Shown here one piece after another: positions 1 through 8,644 of a stretch of DNA of 37,302 bases. This DNA is from Calditrichia bacterium (GTDB taxonomy: Bacteria > Calditrichota > Calditrichia > JAJRVZ01): NCBI GenBank assembly GCA_023132435.1, contig JAGLYF010000128.1, positions 1 through 37,302 of the forward strand. The letters are read 5' to 3'. Made by a program: the position numbers and the translations under genes. The notes under the pieces are model-generated. The model was given only the letters and a program-made list of their open reading frames with translations, did no database searches and was not told the DNA's origin. How positions within the stretch are numbered: the stretch's first letter is position 1; every line of letters begins with the position of its first letter.

Positions 1-820
1 AAGTTCCACCACCAAAATCAACCGGTTGTAATGTGTTGTCAAATACCATCGGTACACCACCGAGAAAAACACCATCGAGCGTATTTATAAAGGGGATATC
101 CGTTACATAAGGAATATTAGCCATAATAATCACCGTCTTCGGCAGATCATTTTGTAACTGGGTGAGGATTAATTCCATCCGGGTCTCAAAATCGGATTGG
201 GAGGTGATTTGGCCAAGGTCTCCTCCATCAAGAGCAGCGCCGAGTACATCATTATTACCTGCCCAAAGTAGCAGCACAGTTGGCTGTAATAGTGATACCT
301 GTTGTAGCTGGGTAGTGTTTAGTAAATTTGGATTGCGCAGGATCAGTTTGAAAAAAGGATTACCTGATTTTCCGTCAGGTCGATCGGAATCATCAATAGT
401 ATATAAGAGATCATATAGATCAGCGCCGGGTACTCCCAGGTTATCATATGGCCTTTCTAAAGGAAGATTTAAAAGAAGGTATATGGGATCTATAAGCAAA
501 GGATCTTGTGCAATATTTCCATCCTGGTCAAGATACATTGGAGACATACCTGCCGGTGAACCGATGCCCGGTTCCCCAATAATCGGTTGCTCAAATTGTG
601 AATTTTTCATCTGCTGTGCAATCAAATAGGGATAACTATTCATCTGAAAATCTTCCATTAGTCCCGATGACTGAAATCCCGCCGTCAAACTATTACCTAC
701 TGTGGCAATCGTTATATCATTTTTGAGTACGTTTAATGTTGGTGCTGACGGCTGATCAGGTGTACAGGCATAGAAGAAAGTCATACCTGCGATGAGTATA
801 AGTATTAGTATTTTTTTCAT
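1..820 (-). CDS. SGNH/GDSL-family hydrolase lipoprotein (3' end outside window)
   Basis: This frame is absent from the ORF track because it runs off the left edge, but it translates without a stop from an ATG at 820 to base 1. An AGGAG ribosome site lies just upstream. The N-terminus is a lipoprotein signal (MKKILILILIAGMTFFYAC) with the lipobox cysteine at residue 19. Three SGNH-hydrolase blocks are visible: block I VGNSLTAGF (catalytic Ser), block II GVPGA (oxyanion Gly), and block III WAGNNDVLG (oxyanion Asn). The block V Asp/His would lie in the missing C-terminus. Such enzymes are esterases or lipases, here probably anchored in the outer membrane or periplasm. It sits 33 bp downstream of the FadL-type gene and is probably cotranscribed with it, which suggests handling of a fatty-acyl or ester substrate. 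The family call is firm; the substrate is unknown. Confidence 0.85.
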   Translation of the reverse strand, partial: MKKILILILIAGMTFFYACTPDQPSAPTLNVLKNDITIATVGNSLTAGFQSSGLMEDFQMNSYPYLIAQQMKNSQFEQPIIGEPGIGSPAGMSPMYLDQDGNIAQDPLLIDPIYLLLNLPLERPYDNLGVPGADLYDLLYTIDDSDRPDGKSGNPFFKLILRNPNLLNTTQLQQVSLLQPTVLLLWAGNNDVLGAALDGGDLGQITSQSDFETRMELILTQLQNDLPKTVIIMANIPYVTDIPFINTLDGVFLGGVPMVFDNTLQPVDFGGGT

Positions 821-853
821 TATTTTTCTCCTGAAATATTGTTCTGAATCAGA

Positions 854-2119
854 TTACTCAAAATGATAACCGAAACTAACGAAAAATAAATTGGCGATCG
901 TAGCATAGCTTCCGTCAAATCCGTTATGGTTTTTGCCTTCTTCGTTTTCAACGGTTGAACGCTCACCAAAATCAACCAGCATGTAACCGGCGTCAAACTG
1001 CCATTTGTTCAGAGTATAACCTAATCCGATCGAAAAGTCATTACGGTCATTATCGGGCAGAAGCGGAGAGACTGATTCAATCGGTTGCGGTGTCTTATCG
1101 TATATATAGCCTCCGCGTAATTGCCAGTTTTCAGCAAAATCATAATGGACACCGATCCTGAATTGAATAGAATTTTCGTAACCTTCCGGAATTATTACTT
1201 CCCCAAGCTCTTCAAAATCCAGGACGATTTCATTAAAAACATCCCATTTATACCACATGAAATCTAATTCCGCACCAAAATTTTCTAAAAACTTGTAATA
1301 CATACCCACAGCAAAAAAACTGGGGAATGATAAAGAACCGTTTACTTTCTGATCGGTCAATAAAGATGCTGCAGCTGGAGCGGCATAGGTATCAAGAATT
1401 GTGAAAGTGGCATCACCATCATCCATTTTATTTTTTACCGAGTGGCGGTACAATGCACCAAAACCAAGATTTTCAGAACGATACATTGCACTGAGTGTAA
1501 ATCCTACGGCAGGACTTGTACTACCCTCAATCTTCGATTTGGCAATTTCAAGTCCATTTGAACTTTCGTCATCAAAATTCTTCACATATTGTTCTAAAGT
1601 TATAGCTCCTATAACAATATCAGCACCGGCACTGATACTAAAAGAATCGTTTAGTTTATAAGCGAAAACCGGCGAAATATAAAATGATTTTAAATCAGTA
1701 TTAAACGCAACATATCGACCGGGAAAATTTTCTTCCCATTCCAAACCTAAGCCAAAGGGATTGGTCACACCAATACCGGCATACATACTTTCATTAAACT
1801 GGTAGGTAAAATAAATTCCTATCGGATGGTGAATTCTATCAACGGATTGATGTTGCTCATTATGAAATATCGGCTCGGCTCCGGTGTATTTATTAGTTGA
1901 AGAAATTAAAGTAACACCTCCGTAAAAGTGAGCTCCGTCATCCAGGAATGCGATACCAGATGGATTGTAGAAAACAGTAGAAGCATCCCAGGCACGAGCG
2001 ACTGCGGCACCGGCCATTGCAGAGGAAGCCGCACCAAATTCATACAGTCCAAACCCTCCTGCGGCTGCCCATCCGACCATAAGAAAAATAAGTAATATAG
2101 ATAGTACTTTTCCGTTCAT
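854..2119 (-). CDS. OmpP1/FadL/TodX-family outer-membrane transporter
   Basis: This 421-aa protein has a signal peptide (about residues 1-20, cleavage near AAA-GG). The FadL N-terminal signature follows, AMAGAAVARAWDASTVFYNPSG, in which a small-residue hatch segment precedes the 'NPSG' motif. The rest is alternating beta-strand sequence and ends in a C-terminal aromatic strand (FVSFGYHFE), as expected for a 14-strand outer-membrane barrel. Family members take up long-chain fatty acids or other hydrophobic compounds. An AGGAGG ribosome site lies 6-8 bases upstream of the ATG, and a good sigma-70-like promoter lies at 2183-2211. The gene leads a two-gene operon with the SGNH hydrolase. Length matches the family (about 400-450 aa). 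The substrate cannot be read from sequence. Confidence 0.92.
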   Translation of the reverse strand: MNGKVLSILLIFLMVGWAAAGGFGLYEFGAASSAMAGAAVARAWDASTVFYNPSGIAFLDDGAHFYGGVTLISSTNKYTGAEPIFHNEQHQSVDRIHHPIGIYFTYQFNESMYAGIGVTNPFGLGLEWEENFPGRYVAFNTDLKSFYISPVFAYKLNDSFSISAGADIVIGAITLEQYVKNFDDESSNGLEIAKSKIEGSTSPAVGFTLSAMYRSENLGFGALYRHSVKNKMDDGDATFTILDTYAAPAAASLLTDQKVNGSLSFPSFFAVGMYYKFLENFGAELDFMWYKWDVFNEIVLDFEELGEVIIPEGYENSIQFRIGVHYDFAENWQLRGGYIYDKTPQPIESVSPLLPDNDRNDFSIGLGYTLNKWQFDAGYMLVDFGERSTVENEEGKNHNGFDGSYATIANLFFVSFGYHFE

Positions 2120-2182
2120 AAGACCTCCTGCAAAATTTTAATAGATGGAAAATAAGAAGACGGTAAGATGAAACATGGGATG

Positions 2183-2211
2183 ATTCTAACCAAAAAGCTG
2201 AGAAAAGTCAA
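2183..2211 (-). promoter_or_regulatory. Sigma-70-like promoter of the FadL-SGNH operon
   Basis: On the minus strand the sequence reads TTGACT, a 17-base spacer, then TAGAAT, two boxes close to the consensus with ideal spacing. It lies 64 bases before the FadL start codon. The rest of the 2120-2425 gap holds no other feature I can support. The upstream part of ORF 2264-2974 in that gap is probably non-coding. Confidence 0.65.
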
Positions 2212-2425
2212 GAAAAAAGGATCGGTTCTGATGATTATGTGAATATTAGTTACATTTCAAAGATTGCTTAAAATCACAGAAAAATCTAAAAAAAACGATA
2301 ATAGGGTGATTTTTATTTTCTCATATATTATCTTAAGGCAGGTGCTCGTAATAATCGAACATTTCAGATTGAACAAATCTACAGTAATTCAGAATAGAGG
2401 ATGTAACTATATTCATGGAGGCGTT

Positions 2426-2974
2426 TTGGCTCGATCGGTATTCATAGCAGTTATTCTGATTTTAAGTAGTATCGTTTTTGCTCAACAAACAGAGGATCCA
2501 TTGTGTATTGACTGTGAAGCCCCCACGTTCTCCCTGCCATCACTCGATCAGGAATATGTATCTTTACGTGATTTTTGTGGACAAAAATTACGGAAGCCAT
2601 GGATCAATAAAACCAAACATGTTGTGGTCTTAAGTTTTTTTGCTACCTGGTGTAAACCCTGTAAAGCGGAAATACCACATCTGACAAAATTAATGGATGA
2701 GTTTAAAGACCAACCGGTAAAATTCTTTTTGATCGATGTGGGGGAGGAGAGGGAAAAAATCTTAAATTTTGTTAATTCTGAGGGTATTGAAATTCCGGTT
2801 TTGCTGGATCGGTATCAAAAAACCGCGCAACGATTTGACGCTCTCACATTGCCCCGGCTGTTTGTATTAGATAAAAATGGATTAATTCAGCGAAAACAAA
2901 AAGGATTTTCCAATCCGCAGGATTTTGAGATTGAGATGAGAGAATTGATCACACTATTACTTGAAGAAAGTTAA
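2426..2974 (+). CDS. Secreted TlpA/ResA-like thioredoxin-fold protein
   Basis: The ORF track starts at 2264, but the likely start is the in-frame TTG at 2426 (residue 55 of the track ORF). A GGAGG site stands 5 bases before it, and a signal peptide then begins at once (MARSVFIAVILILSSIVFA-QQ). The mature protein has an AhpC/TSA-Redoxin domain with the active-site motif FFATWCKPCKAEIPHL and a cis-Pro loop (LTLPRLFVLD). It has the family's usual ~180-aa length. It probably reduces or relays electrons to periplasmic disulfides or peroxides. A second, unusual CxxC (CIDCEAP) lies just after the signal peptide and might add a redox or metal site. Neighbours do not name a partner. Confidence 0.85.
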   Translation: MARSVFIAVILILSSIVFAQQTEDPLCIDCEAPTFSLPSLDQEYVSLRDFCGQKLRKPWINKTKHVVVLSFFATWCKPCKAEIPHLTKLMDEFKDQPVKFFLIDVGEEREKILNFVNSEGIEIPVLLDRYQKTAQRFDALTLPRLFVLDKNGLIQRKQKGFSNPQDFEIEMRELITLLLEES

Positions 2975-2987
2975 ATACGTAAAACAA

Positions 2988-3140
2988 TTAACCACGGATT
3001 TACACTGAAAAATACACGGAATTAATTTAGAAGAGAGATAATAATATTATTACAATTTTTGATTTAATTAATTCCTGAAGTTTTACGAAATATATTAGTT
3101 ACTTTTTTCCGTGCTACTCCGTGTGATTCTGTGGTAAATA
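2988..3140. repeat. ~150-bp inverted-repeat element, 'ACCACGGA' family (copy A1)
   Basis: The left arm (2988-3023) reads TTAACCACGGATTTACACTG, and continues with AATACACGGAAT. The right arm (3107-3138), TTCCGTGCTACTCCGTGTGA..TGTGGTAAA, is its imperfect reverse complement. The arms contain CACGGA units spaced about 10-11 bases apart. A same-length copy lies at 32451-32602 and a half copy at 16054-16090. The 79-aa minus-strand ORF over it is a by-product of the repeat. Confidence 0.75.
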
Positions 3141-3241
3141 GTTTTAAAAAATTTATCAGATAGTTCGATTTAAAAAAATAACTTGCTTTCCAATATAATA
3201 AGTTTAAATTAATGTATCTAATAACCTGCAAATTAAGTATC

Positions 3242-3643
3242 ATGAAATTTACTGCTTCCATAATATTAGTCCTGTTTTTTGTCGTGTCACTGGCCTTTGC
3301 CAATTTTATATTTCTTGAATACGAAGCTAATCCTTATAATAATAGTGTTCTCATTGAATGGGTAACAAAGTCAGAGTCAGGTGTCGCCCGATTTGTGATT
3401 TTACGCAGTCCTGATGATCGGAATTTTAAGGAGATTGGTACAGTTGAATCTGAAGGAGCTGGAAATAATTATTCCTTTACAGATGATAATGATCTCTACA
3501 AAGATAGTCAGACATTTTTCTACAAGTTAAAAGCAGTGAGATCTGATAACTCTTTGATTGAAGAAACAGAATCACTCATTGTACATCCAAACATCTCTGG
3601 CATCTATCGTACATGGGGTGGGATAAAAGCGCTTTTTAAATAA
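3242..3643 (+). CDS. Small secreted protein with fibronectin-III-like beta-sandwich
   Basis: I start at the ATG at 3242 rather than 3212 because it places a clean signal peptide at the N-terminus (MKFTASIILVLFFVVSLAFA). The mature part (~113 aa) looks like one fibronectin type III-like domain, with VLIEWVTKSESGVARFVILRS and later FFYKLKAVRSDNSLIEE, a pattern common in FCB secreted proteins. The end (GIYRTWGGIKALFK) is short and basic. No catalytic motif is seen. A factor-independent terminator follows directly. A TATAAT hexamer at 3194-3199 could be its -10 box, but no convincing -35 is present. Function unknown. Confidence 0.65.
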   Translation: MKFTASIILVLFFVVSLAFANFIFLEYEANPYNNSVLIEWVTKSESGVARFVILRSPDDRNFKEIGTVESEGAGNNYSFTDDNDLYKDSQTFFYKLKAVRSDNSLIEETESLIVHPNISGIYRTWGGIKALFK

Positions 3644-3669
3644 AATATTCCCGAAATAGATTATAGAAT

Positions 3670-3700
3670 ACCCTTTTCAATTGAGAAGGGTTTTTTTTTG
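3670..3700 (+). terminator. Rho-independent terminator
   Basis: The sequence CCCTTTTC-AATT-GAGAAGGG forms a stem of 8 bp (one G-U pair), followed by a run of nine T. It lies 27 bases after the small secreted-protein gene. Confidence 0.85.
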
Positions 3701-3739
3701 CCTGAAAAATCATCTTTCGCCACGACATAAATGTTTTTA

Positions 3740-3827
3740 TCCACGAATTTCACGAATTTTCACGAAATTCTATTTAAATTTATAGATATATTCGTGTTAA
3801 TTTGTGCTAATTAGTGTAATTCGTGGA
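3740..3827. repeat. ~88-bp inverted-repeat element, 'CCACGAATT' family (copy B1)
   Basis: The left arm carries three phased units (CCACGAATTTCACGAATTTT, then CACGAA). The right arm (TTCGTGTTAATTTGTGCTAA then TTAGTGTAATTCGTGG) is its imperfect reverse complement. A near-identical element of the same length is at 23489-23577. Confidence 0.8.
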
Positions 3828-3894
3828 GAAATCTTTTGCGGCGTTGTAATAATTGACTTATTCTGGCTAAAATATAAGGTTGTAAGGATTGATT

Positions 3895-5226
3895 ATGATG
3901 TTTGAAAAATTTTTCAAGTTTAAGGAATTGAACACGAATCTAAGACAAGAATTTATTGGGGGCAGTACAACTTTTCTCACAATGGCATATATAATATTTG
4001 TTCAACCGACAGTTTTATCGGCAGCCGGGATGGACTTTGGTGCCGTGATGGTTGCAACTTGTATTTCCAGTGCTGTTGCTATACTGGTTATGGGATTTTA
4101 TGCCAGATACCCAATTGCCCTGGCTCCGGGAATGGGGCAAAACTTCTTTTTTGCCTATACTGTTGTATTAACCATGGGTATCAGTTGGCAAACCACACTG
4201 GGCGTTGTGTTTATTGCCGGTTTTATTTTTATAGTTTTATCATTTTTTGGGATTAGAGAGAAAATTATCAACGTTATTCCGGATTCACTCAAAAATGCCA
4301 TTGCAGTGGGTATCGGATTGATGATCACTCTGGCCGGTTTGGAATGGGCAGGTCTGGTTGTGGATCATCCTGTACTTCTTGTTTCACTAGGTGACCTTTC
4401 TGAACCAACAACACAACTTGCTCTACTCGGACTTGGTCTTACATCGATATTGCTGATCAATAAAGTTCGGGGGGCTATGTTGATCGGAATTTTGATAACT
4501 ACTTTGGTAGGTGTGCTAAGTGGTCTTATTCCTTATGAAGGGATCATAAGTTCACCTCCATCTCTGGAACCAACCTTGTTTAAACTGGATATTATTGGGG
4601 CTTTACAATTCGATCTGATCGTCGTTATTTTTACTTTTCTTATTCTTGACCTGTTTGATACGATAGGTACTTTGATCGGAGTTGCCAGTGAAGCCGATCT
4701 TCTTAAGGATGGAAAACTCCCACGAGCGAAAAATGCACTACTCTCCGATGCGATCGGAACAGTGATCGGGGCAATTTGCGGCACATCGACAGTAACAAGT
4801 TATGTGGAAAGTGCGGCTGGCGTGGCAAGTGGTGCTCGTACAGGCCTGGCAAATGTATTCACGGCCGCATTATTTATCATAGCTTTATTTTTTTATCCTT
4901 TGATCCAAATGATCGGAGGAGGTGTTGAGATTAGCGAGGGTGTTCGTCACTATCCGGCAATTGCTCCGATATTGGTTTTAGTAGGAACCTATATGATCAA
5001 AGGGGTACGAAAGATTCCCTGGGATGATCTTTCAGAGAGTATTCCTGCCTTCATAACGATTATCTTTATACCTTTCTCATTCCGGATCACGGAGGGTATT
5101 GCTTTTGGATTTATTAGTTATACCTTACTAAAATTATTTGCTGGAAAAGGAAGAGAGGTTCCGTTACTGATGTGGATATTTGCGGTAATTTTTCTGTTGC
5201 GTTATATCTTTATCGGAACAAATTAA
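3895..5226 (+). CDS. NCS2-family purine permease (AzgA/PbuG-like)
   Basis: This is a ~444-aa polytopic membrane protein. Its N-terminal signature TTFLTMAYIIFVQPTVLSAAGMD and the PIALAPGMGQNFFFAY motif are those of the AzgA branch of the NCS2 family (adenine, guanine and hypoxanthine importers). The later FDTIGTLIGVASEADLL and CGTSTVTSYVESAAGVASGARTG segments are the substrate- and ion-binding helices of this branch. The track ORF begins at a TTG (3889), but the ATG at 3895 (or 3898) is better spaced from an AAGGA site at 3884-3888. It converges with the NtrC-type regulator with only 2 bases between stop codons. Purine specificity is inferred from the AzgA-like motif and not proven. Confidence 0.9.
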   Translation: MMFEKFFKFKELNTNLRQEFIGGSTTFLTMAYIIFVQPTVLSAAGMDFGAVMVATCISSAVAILVMGFYARYPIALAPGMGQNFFFAYTVVLTMGISWQTTLGVVFIAGFIFIVLSFFGIREKIINVIPDSLKNAIAVGIGLMITLAGLEWAGLVVDHPVLLVSLGDLSEPTTQLALLGLGLTSILLINKVRGAMLIGILITTLVGVLSGLIPYEGIISSPPSLEPTLFKLDIIGALQFDLIVVIFTFLILDLFDTIGTLIGVASEADLLKDGKLPRAKNALLSDAIGTVIGAICGTSTVTSYVESAAGVASGARTGLANVFTAALFIIALFFYPLIQMIGGGVEISEGVRHYPAIAPILVLVGTYMIKGVRKIPWDDLSESIPAFITIIFIPFSFRITEGIAFGFISYTLLKLFAGKGREVPLLMWIFAVIFLLRYIFIGTN

Positions 5227-5228
5227 TC

Positions 5229-6602
5229 TCAGGACTCATACCCAAACTGTTTTAACTTCCTGTACATTGTTGCCCTGCTGATGCCAAGTAACTTAGCTGC
5301 TTCTGCTGCATTCCGGTCGGAATGAAGATAAGCTTTTTCAATTGCCTGTTTTTCAATTTCATCAAGCGGTGTAAACTCCCCGTTTGTCGACCGTGTTTTA
5401 ACCCCAGTTGCTGTCCCGGATTCATCCTCCTCAACCCGGGATTTTTCCTCAAATTTACCGAATTCTACTTCATCAATGAGATCAGTGTTCACACGTACCG
5501 CTGTTCTACGCACGACATTTTTCAATTCTCTGATATTCCCGGGCCATGAATATTGAGCCATAGATTGTATTGCATTTTTACTGAACCGTTTAGGACTAAT
5601 GTTGTTAGATTCACAAAATTCTTTTAAAAAATATTGAGCCAGCAAAGGTAGATCTTCTTTCCGTTCACGCAAGGGAGGAAGATATATGGGATACTCCTCC
5701 AATCTGAAATAAAGATCCTTCCTGAATTTATTTTCTGTTGCTGCCTTGGACAAATCGTGGTTAGTGGCAGAGATAACACGGAAGTTAATCGGGCGTTCTT
5801 CCTTTTCGCCTACCCGGCGGACCTTTTTTTCCTCCAGAATTCGCAGGACTTTTGCCTGAATCTCCAATTCCATATCACCGATTTCATCTAGAAAAATAGT
5901 GCCCTTGTCAGCCTGCTCAAAATATCCAGCCCGGTCTTCGGTTGCTCCGGTAAACGATCCCTTCTTATGTCCAAACAACAAACTTTCTGCCAGTTCACTG
6001 GTTATCGCAGAACAGTTTACTGCTATAAACGGGCCTTCGCGCCGTTTGCTGCCCTGATGTAATGCTTTGGCCACCAATTCTTTCCCGGTTCCGCTTTCTC
6101 CGATAATCATCACATTGATGTCTGTTTCAAGGACCCTGTTTACTAATTCAAATACTTCGTTGACTTTTTCACTTTCACCGACAATATCGGAAAAAAGCTC
6201 GCTTTGCCGGAGTTTGTCCTGCAATTCTGTTACTTCTTCTTTAAGATTAGAAAGGTCTAAAGCATTACGCAGAACTGTAGAAAGGCGGTCGAAATCGAGT
6301 GGCTTGGTCAGATAATCAAAAGCACCCATCTTTATCGCTTTAACCGCCATGTCCAGATCGTAAAGGGCTGTTACCATAATGACCGGTAATTCGGAAAAAT
6401 TTTTCCGGGCATATTCCAATACTTCAAGGCCATCTTTTTCAGGCATTTTTATATCAAGGAGCACAGCCCTTATTTCCGGAGTAAGTTTTTTAATTGCATC
6501 TTCTCCGTCAGAAGCAAGGACAGGTGAGTATCCCAATTCCTGTACCATATGTGTATGAAGTTTCAGTATGCTAGGCTCATCATCTGCGATTAATATGTTC
6601 AC
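5229..6602 (-). CDS. NtrC-family sigma-54-dependent response regulator
   Basis: This 457-aa protein has three domains. Residues 1-120 are a receiver with acidic pair D7/D8, phospho-acceptor D50 (VLLDIKMPEKDG) and K100. Residues ~138-375 are the AAA+ domain with Walker A GESGTGKE (168-175), the sigma-54 contact loop GSFTGA (215-220, a conservative variant of GAFTGA) and Walker B GTIFLDEIGDM. Residues ~430-457 form a Fis-type helix-turn-helix (NAAEAAKLLGISRATMYRKL). It should activate sigma-54 promoters after phosphorylation, most likely by the kinase encoded two genes upstream on the same strand. Only 15 bases separate it from the receiver gene. The target genes are not evident in this window. 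Confidence 0.95.
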   Translation of the reverse strand: MNILIADDEPSILKLHTHMVQELGYSPVLASDGEDAIKKLTPEIRAVLLDIKMPEKDGLEVLEYARKNFSELPVIMVTALYDLDMAVKAIKMGAFDYLTKPLDFDRLSTVLRNALDLSNLKEEVTELQDKLRQSELFSDIVGESEKVNEVFELVNRVLETDINVMIIGESGTGKELVAKALHQGSKRREGPFIAVNCSAITSELAESLLFGHKKGSFTGATEDRAGYFEQADKGTIFLDEIGDMELEIQAKVLRILEEKKVRRVGEKEERPINFRVISATNHDLSKAATENKFRKDLYFRLEEYPIYLPPLRERKEDLPLLAQYFLKEFCESNNISPKRFSKNAIQSMAQYSWPGNIRELKNVVRRTAVRVNTDLIDEVEFGKFEEKSRVEEDESGTATGVKTRSTNGEFTPLDEIEKQAIEKAYLHSDRNAAEAAKLLGISRATMYRKLKQFGYES

Positions 6603-6617
6603 AGCTATACCCTGTAC

Positions 6618-6998
6618 TTATTCCTTATTCCCAAGAAAGTTAGAGATCGTCAAAAGCAAAAGCTCCGGCTCAAACGGTTTGATGAGAAAATGATTGACAC
6701 CTAATCCCATTCCCCTGAATTTATCATCTGTTTGAGTTTTTGCTGTTAAAAAAATAAATGGAATATCTCTGAAATTTTCGTTACTGATCAGGTTTTCACG
6801 AAGTTCATATCCGTCCATTTCAGGCATAGATATATCACTGATTATCAGATCCGGTCGTTGTCTGTTACAGAACTCTAATGCCAGTTTTCCATTCTTAACG
6901 GAAGAAAATATATACCCCTCCTGTTCAAGATTATATTTAATGAGAGTAACCATACTCTCTTCGTCTTCGACCAGTAAAATCGTATATTTTTTACTCAC
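6618..6998 (-). CDS. Stand-alone response-regulator receiver (CheY-like)
   Basis: This 126-aa single-domain receiver has the acidic pocket VEDEES (E11/D12), phospho-acceptor D55 in IISDISMPEMDG, a conserved Thr in FLTAK and a Lys in FLIKPFEP. There is no output domain. It overlaps the end of the histidine kinase gene by 8 bases and precedes the NtrC-type gene. It could be an intermediate phosphate carrier, a phosphate sink, or an adaptor between kinase and NtrC-type protein. Confidence 0.93.
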   Translation of the reverse strand: MSKKYTILLVEDEESMVTLIKYNLEQEGYIFSSVKNGKLALEFCNRQRPDLIISDISMPEMDGYELRENLISNENFRDIPFIFLTAKTQTDDKFRGMGLGVNHFLIKPFEPELLLLTISNFLGNKE

Positions 6999-8631
6999 TA
7001 TTCTCTTCCATATTTTGAATAGAAAAAATCACCCGAACTGTTGTTCCTTTATTTTCTTCACTGTCAATCTCGATCTTTGCCTTATGGGCATCGAGAATCT
7101 CCTTCACAATCGATAGACCAAGTCCTGTACCTTTAATTTCTAATCCGGGCCGGTATACACGATAAAATTTATCAAAAACTTTGTCCTTTTCTTTGTCAGG
7201 AATACCAATTCCTGTATCGCTTATCTCGAGGATGATATCGGTATCAGTTTTGATCAGGCGAACGCGAATCTGACCATCATTGGGAGTAAATTTAATCGCA
7301 TTACCGAACAAATTCGATAAGACTTGTTTAAGTGCATCAGGATCGGCAAAAATTTCATAACGTTCATCAGAAAATTTGTGAAAAACTTCTATGCCTTTTT
7401 CTTCGGCTTGAATTTTGTGTACTTCAAGAATTTCTGAAATTATTGGCTGGCTATCTACTTTGCGCATTCTGTAGGTAAAACGTCCGGATTCAATCCGGGA
7501 AATATTCAGAATGTCCTCAATTAATTTTGATAATCGTTGACTTTCCTGGTAAATAATGTTTATAAATTCTTCTTTAATCGCTTCGTTCATTTTTTTGTCG
7601 CGCAAAATTGTACTTGAAAAGCCTAAGATGGAAGCGAGTGGTGTTCTCAGTTCATGGGAAACACTGGAGACAAAATCACTTTTCATGCGGTCACTCTCAC
7701 GTAGAGTTTCTTCAGCATGTTTTCTGACCGTGACATCGCGCATGGATCCTTCAATGGCAACCGGATTACCATAACTGTCAAAAACCAGATGCGCATTTAC
7801 GGAAGTGAATACCTCTTTTCCGAGCCTGTCCTTTAGGCGTAAATCGAAATCTTCGATTTCTTTTTTTTCCTTTAATGCCTGCAACAGCCTGGGATGATCC
7901 ATAGGATCATTATAAATAGTTGTTACGGGTTTGCCCAGTAAGTTTCCCCGATGATTATCAGTGTAACGGGAAATTGATGGGCTGACCTCGAGTATATTTC
8001 CCTGAAGATCGGTCTGGTAAAATACATCCTGGACATTTTCAAAAATCGTTCGATATTTTGTTTCGCTTTCACTTAAGGCATTTTGTGACTTTTCCAGTTC
8101 AAGGGTTTTTTGTCTTAACTCACGATTTATATCGATTGCTATTTTATGTGCTTTTTTCAGTTCTCTGTTTTGTAAACAGGCATTACAGGCCACCGCCAGT
8201 TTTGCGTTTAATGGGCTGATGGATTTAATAATTTGTGTATTCAATTCGCCGTTTGGCCTGATAAGAATAAGCATTCCAAAACCCGGTAGATCGAGCAGAT
8301 GGTAAAAGTCACTTCCTTCACCACCACCAATAAGAGGTAATTTCTTCTTAAAGGTGTTTAACTGATTTTCATTAAACGATGGTGAAAGAAGATCAATAAT
8401 TCTAAGATAAACACCGTTCTCCTGAATGCTTCGAGGGGTGATATAAACTTTTCGAAAAACAAATCTGTTCGTGGATCTTTCTTGAAGATGTAGAATAGCG
8501 CTGGCGGTACAGTTGAGGTTTTTCAGGTAGGAAGTCAGAGCCACCTTGAGCATTTTATTCATGTCCAGGGTAAGCCCAATTGACATGGCGATTTCGTAAT
8601 ATAATTGAATGAGATCAATCGGTTTAGCCAC
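6991..8631 (-). CDS. Soluble PAS-domain sensor histidine kinase
   Basis: This 546-aa protein has no predicted membrane segment. Residues ~1-160 look like a GAF-type sensor, followed by a coiled coil (~160-190). A PAS/PAC domain spans ~190-305 (YRTIFENVQDVFYQTDLQGN). The HisKA H-box is FVSSVSHELRTPLASILGFS with phospho-acceptor H326. The HATPase domain has an N-box (LSNLFGNAIKFTP), G1 DTGIGIPD and G2 GTGLGLSIVKEI. The start is a GTG (minus strand at 8631) with a CAGGAG site whose bases lie partly inside a hairpin at 8645-8660. It heads the operon kinase-receiver-NtrC. Being cytosolic, it probably senses an internal signal; its ligand is unknown. Confidence 0.93.
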   Translation of the reverse strand: MAKPIDLIQLYYEIAMSIGLTLDMNKMLKVALTSYLKNLNCTASAILHLQERSTNRFVFRKVYITPRSIQENGVYLRIIDLLSPSFNENQLNTFKKKLPLIGGGEGSDFYHLLDLPGFGMLILIRPNGELNTQIIKSISPLNAKLAVACNACLQNRELKKAHKIAIDINRELRQKTLELEKSQNALSESETKYRTIFENVQDVFYQTDLQGNILEVSPSISRYTDNHRGNLLGKPVTTIYNDPMDHPRLLQALKEKKEIEDFDLRLKDRLGKEVFTSVNAHLVFDSYGNPVAIEGSMRDVTVRKHAEETLRESDRMKSDFVSSVSHELRTPLASILGFSSTILRDKKMNEAIKEEFINIIYQESQRLSKLIEDILNISRIESGRFTYRMRKVDSQPIISEILEVHKIQAEEKGIEVFHKFSDERYEIFADPDALKQVLSNLFGNAIKFTPNDGQIRVRLIKTDTDIILEISDTGIGIPDKEKDKVFDKFYRVYRPGLEIKGTGLGLSIVKEILDAHKAKIEIDSEENKGTTVRVIFSIQNMEENSE

Positions 8632-8644
8632 GGGCGCAATTACT

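Noticed and set aside
162-629. 155-aa plus-strand ORF
   Set aside because: It is antisense to the SGNH-hydrolase lipoprotein frame, which has a signal peptide, ribosome site and family motifs.
2264-2425. N-terminal 54 residues of track ORF 2264-2974
   Set aside because: No ribosome site, basic non-conserved text, and a signal peptide begins only after TTG 2426 with GGAGG before it.
3064-3303. 79-aa minus-strand ORF
   Set aside because: Covers the ACCACGGA repeat and the signal-peptide region of the plus-strand gene; no motif.
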